From Rhodopirellula sp. (GTDB taxonomy: Bacteria; Planctomycetota; Planctomycetia; Pirellulales; Pirellulaceae), in contig PAXU01000021.1 in assembly GCA_002714565.1 (NCBI GenBank), forward strand, positions 187,078 to 196,467: DNA of 9,390 nt, written 5' to 3'. Made by a program: the position numbers and the translations under genes. The notes beneath the pieces were generated by a model, which made no database searches, was not told the DNA's origin, and was given only the letters and a program-made list of their open reading frames with translations. Of this stretch, positions 7,521 to 9,390 are shown one piece after another; the first letter of the stretch is position 1, and every line of letters starts with the position of its first letter.

Positions 7521-8729
7521 GTGGCTGCATTGTCATATAAAGCAAAGTCCACACTTTTACCGGACTTTACTGTCGCTGAAGGCCTGTTTGTTACGGTTGA
7601 AGATGGCGTGATTACAAATATTGGATCACGCCCATTGGGAAGAACGGTAGATTTGGGTGACGCCATTCTCATGCCCGGACTGGTAAATGCCCATACGCAT
7701 TTGGAATTTAGCTTGTGCGAAGCTCCAATTGGCCAACCGCAAATGTCTTTCGCCGAGTGGGTTGGACAGGTCATTGCATACCGCATCAATGAATTCACAG
7801 ACGATCCGATGAGGATTTACCGCGCAATCGAGGCTGGAATCGCTGAATCCGTTAGTGCCGGTGTCACGTCGATTGGTGAGATTACAACGTGTGAAGATTT
7901 GTCTGTATATCACGCCAGCGCAGCCAATGTTATATCATTTCGTGAACTGCTGGGGACTTCTGCAGAACGTGAATTGCAACAGCAACAACGCTGTAACCAG
8001 CACTGCACCGCAGAAGAGCTGATGGTTGGCATAAGCCCACATGCAACATATACCGTGTCACCATCGCTATTTCAATTCGCTTGTCGTGCAACCAATCAGC
8101 ATCACTTGCCGCTGGCCATTCATCTGGCAGAGACCCGTGAGGAATTAACGCTGATAGAATCCCGCAGTGGACGTCTCTATGAGAGATTGTGTGAATTAGA
8201 TGCCTGGAATGAATCTGCATATGCCGATGTGAATTCGTTAGATGCGTATCTGGAAATTCTCAAGACTGCAAACAAGTCACTCATTGTCCATGGGAATTAC
8301 TTGAGCAATGAACAGTTCGACCGAATTGCACAATTCAAGGATAAAACGTCGATGGTGTATTGTCCTCGTACTCACGAGTACTTTGCACACGACGAGTATC
8401 CAATTGCAGAGATATTAAAGCGAGAGATACCAATGTGTTTGGCTACAGACTCGCGTTCATCGAATCCGGACCTGAACCTCTGGCGGGAATTGAATTCTGT
8501 TCGCCACAGATTTCCGGATATCTCCACAGTTGACTTATTGATGATGGTCACATCCAATCCGGCCAAGGCGCTTGGCATTTCTAAAAAAACAGGTTGTATT
8601 GCCGTTGGAATGAGGGCTGATCTGCTGGTCGCTCATGTTGAGCAGTGGGATGGCAGCCTTGAGCATCTTACGGAATCACCGTTGAATATCGAGTCGGTGC
8701 TGATTCACGGTAAACAGCAACTGAAATAA
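7521..8729 (+). CDS. mqnX: Amidohydrolase, probable aminodeoxyfutalosine deaminase
   Basis: Metal-dependent amidohydrolase of the ATZ/TRZ/SsnA-like group (COG0402). The likely role is deamination of 6-amino-6-deoxyfutalosine to futalosine, inferred mainly from clustering with mqnA and mqnC. The 402-aa protein shows the metal ligands in order: HTH at 58-60 after PGLVNA, His201 with Glu204 in HLAET, His257 in VHGNYL, and Asp310 in LATDS. Also visible are ISPHATYT at 171-178 and CPRTHEYF at 281-288, and the C-terminal composite-domain strands contain GMRADLLV at 363-370. Translation must begin at GTG 7521 or the nearby TTG 7530: an in-frame stop at 7497 excludes an earlier start, and no ATG occurs before the conserved N-terminal strand. 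GGCGAG at 7507-7512 could be the ribosome site. The gene starts 5 bp after the permease stop. Other nucleoside or guanine deaminases of this group are the main alternatives. Confidence 0.75.
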   Translation: MAALSYKAKSTLLPDFTVAEGLFVTVEDGVITNIGSRPLGRTVDLGDAILMPGLVNAHTHLEFSLCEAPIGQPQMSFAEWVGQVIAYRINEFTDDPMRIYRAIEAGIAESVSAGVTSIGEITTCEDLSVYHASAANVISFRELLGTSAERELQQQQRCNQHCTAEELMVGISPHATYTVSPSLFQFACRATNQHHLPLAIHLAETREELTLIESRSGRLYERLCELDAWNESAYADVNSLDAYLEILKTANKSLIVHGNYLSNEQFDRIAQFKDKTSMVYCPRTHEYFAHDEYPIAEILKREIPMCLATDSRSSNPDLNLWRELNSVRHRFPDISTVDLLMMVTSNPAKALGISKKTGCIAVGMRADLLVAHVEQWDGSLEHLTESPLNIESVLIHGKQQLK

Positions 8730-8754
8730 ACTTTAGCCAACGAATAAACACAGC

Positions 8755-8783
8755 TTGAAATTACATGTGTGGTTGCAGAAAAT
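8755..8783 (+). promoter_or_regulatory. Weak promoter candidate before the repeat-protein gene
   Basis: TTGAAA at 8755-8760 matches the -35 consensus at five of six positions. GAAAAT at 8778-8783 matches -10 at four of six, with 17 nt between them. A separate promoter makes sense because the next gene is functionally unrelated to the mqn cluster and 124 bp away. Such a match is easily found by chance in AT-rich intergenic DNA. Confidence 0.25.
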
Positions 8784-8788
8784 TGGGG

Positions 8789-8813
8789 TTAGGAAACAAA
8801 ATGTCCTTCCTAA
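8789..8813 (+). other. Inverted repeat in the 8730-8853 gap
   Basis: TTAGGAA at 8789-8795 and TTCCTAA at 8807-8813 are perfect 7-bp inverted copies separated by 11 nt. They could form a modest hairpin or a dyad operator just upstream of the repeat-protein gene. No T-run follows the right arm, so it is not a normal intrinsic terminator. No other clear terminator is visible after the amidohydrolase gene. Confidence 0.3.
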
Positions 8814-8853
8814 ATTAACATCTCTCAAGTTTTAAAAGTTTTGGAGCGGAACA

Positions 8854-9390
8854 ATGCGCAAACTACTTCTCACAGCTGCTATTTGCCTGATTGGGTTGCC
8901 TGTTTTAGTCGCACAGGAAGAAAATCCTTTCAAGGTGCCTGTAAAGGTCGACTCTGAAAATCCATTCGCTCAGCCTGAAAAACGTGAAGGTGATGGTGAA
9001 CGAGAAGCAGAGCGCGAAGGTGATAGCGAGAGAGAGGTTGAACGAGAACGCGATGTGCCAAGAGAAGGCGACCGTGAACGAGAAACAGAGCGAGACGGTG
9101 AACGTGAGGGCGCTCGTGAGGGTGAGCGCACAATCAGTCAGGAGCAACTTCGTGAATTGATTGGGTACCTTGAAAAACTGCGACGCGAAAATGCTGAATT
9201 ACGCCAGGAACTCGCCCGAATAAGACAAAGAATCGATGGTGTCGACCGCCGTCGGCCGGATGCGCCGCGCGAAGGCGACCGACCTCGACCAGATGCTGAA
9301 CGCGAAGGTGACCGACCTCGACCAGATGCTGAACGCGAAGGTGACCGACCTCGACCAGATGCTGAACGCGAAGGTGACCGACCTCGACCA
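8854..9390 (+). CDS. Secreted Arg/Glu-rich repeat protein with coiled coil (3' end outside window)
   Basis: Unrecognised protein, with 179 codons open to the window edge and no stop. GGAG at 8843-8846 lies 7 nt before ATG 8854. Residues 1-20 form a Sec signal peptide (MRKLLL, hydrophobic core, cleavage after VLVA). C11 does not sit in a good lipobox, so a lipoprotein is unlikely. Next come two NPF-containing segments at 24-41 (ENPFKVP and ENPFAQP). A strongly charged stretch at 43-92 is built from variants of REGDxERE. Residues 95-127 (from SQEQLRELI) have leucine/isoleucine heptad spacing and look like a short coiled coil. From residue 131 the protein is made of 11-residue units DRPRPDAEREG. 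It is probably exported across the cytoplasmic membrane, and a structural or surface-binding role is only a guess. Continuous frame, a start with a ribosome site and a signal peptide argue for a real gene despite the low complexity. Confidence 0.8.
   Translation, partial: MRKLLLTAAICLIGLPVLVAQEENPFKVPVKVDSENPFAQPEKREGDGEREAEREGDSEREVERERDVPREGDRERETERDGEREGAREGERTISQEQLRELIGYLEKLRRENAELRQELARIRQRIDGVDRRRPDAPREGDRPRPDAEREGDRPRPDAEREGDRPRPDAEREGDRPRP
9244..9390 (+). repeat. 33-bp in-frame tandem repeat
   Basis: Units start at 9244, 9277, 9310, 9343 and 9376. Each is 33 bp and encodes an 11-residue unit. The first unit (9244-9276, DRRRPDAPREG) is diverged. The units at 9277-9309, 9310-9342 and 9343-9375 are identical at the DNA level and encode DRPRPDAEREG. 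The fifth is cut after 15 bp by the window edge and is identical as far as it goes. Identity at synonymous positions points to recent duplication by slippage or unequal recombination. Confidence 0.95.

Noticed and set aside
7430..7798. 122-aa minus-strand open frame across the permease/amidohydrolase junction
   Set aside because: It overlaps two well-supported genes and its product matches nothing I recognise. It is a shadow frame.
8905..9147. Minus-strand open frames opposite the Arg/Glu-rich region, giving Phe/Ser/Leu-rich or His/Leu-rich peptides
   Set aside because: GAA/GAG/CGN codons on the + strand rarely create stops on the opposite strand, so these are by-products of the composition. 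The + frame has a ribosome site and a signal peptide.
9244..9390. CRISPR-like array
   Set aside because: The 33-bp units are directly adjacent with no spacers, are a multiple of three, and keep a single reading frame. This is a coding tandem repeat.

Overview
The window looks like chromosomal DNA from a Planctomycetota bacterium, probably a Pirellulales-type lineage. This is inferred from gene content, not from a marker gene. The pointers are a Tat-exported Gfo/Idh/MocA oxidoreductase, an RluA-type pseudouridine synthase with a planctomycete-like N-terminus, the futalosine route to menaquinone, an ABC-2 permease fused to a CPBP protease, and a secreted protein of Arg/Glu-rich repeats. Every supported gene is on the + strand. 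Coding density is high, and the longest gap between genes is 124 bp.

Layout. (1) 43-1500: Tat-signal Gfo/Idh/MocA oxidoreductase, closed by a strong intrinsic terminator at 1531-1570. (2) 1609-2325: stand-alone RluA-family pseudouridine synthase. (3) 2326-2441: gap with a plausible promoter (consensus TATAAT at 2389-2394). (4) 2442-8729: a tightly packed five-gene cluster of mqnA, mqnC, a NatA-type ABC ATPase, a NatB-type permease/CPBP fusion, and an amidohydrolase that is probably the aminodeoxyfutalosine deaminase. (5) 8730-8853: gap with a small inverted repeat and a weak promoter candidate. (6) 8854 to the window end: an open reading frame with no stop inside the window. It encodes a secreted, highly charged protein with a coiled coil and an exact 33-bp tandem repeat that runs off the right edge.

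How the genes fit together. mqnA, mqnC and the deaminase supply three steps of menaquinone synthesis from chorismate through futalosine. The ATPase and permease lie between them with a 4-bp overlap and a 5-bp gap, so all five are probably co-transcribed. The pair looks like an ABC-2 exporter whose permease carries a complete intramembrane protease active site. Its substrate and any link to quinone metabolism are unknown. The other menaquinone genes (mqnB, mqnD, mqnE and the prenylation/methylation steps) are not in this window.

The least explained object is the 3' repeat protein. The five-gene cluster is unusual in its mixture, but it is built from recognised families.
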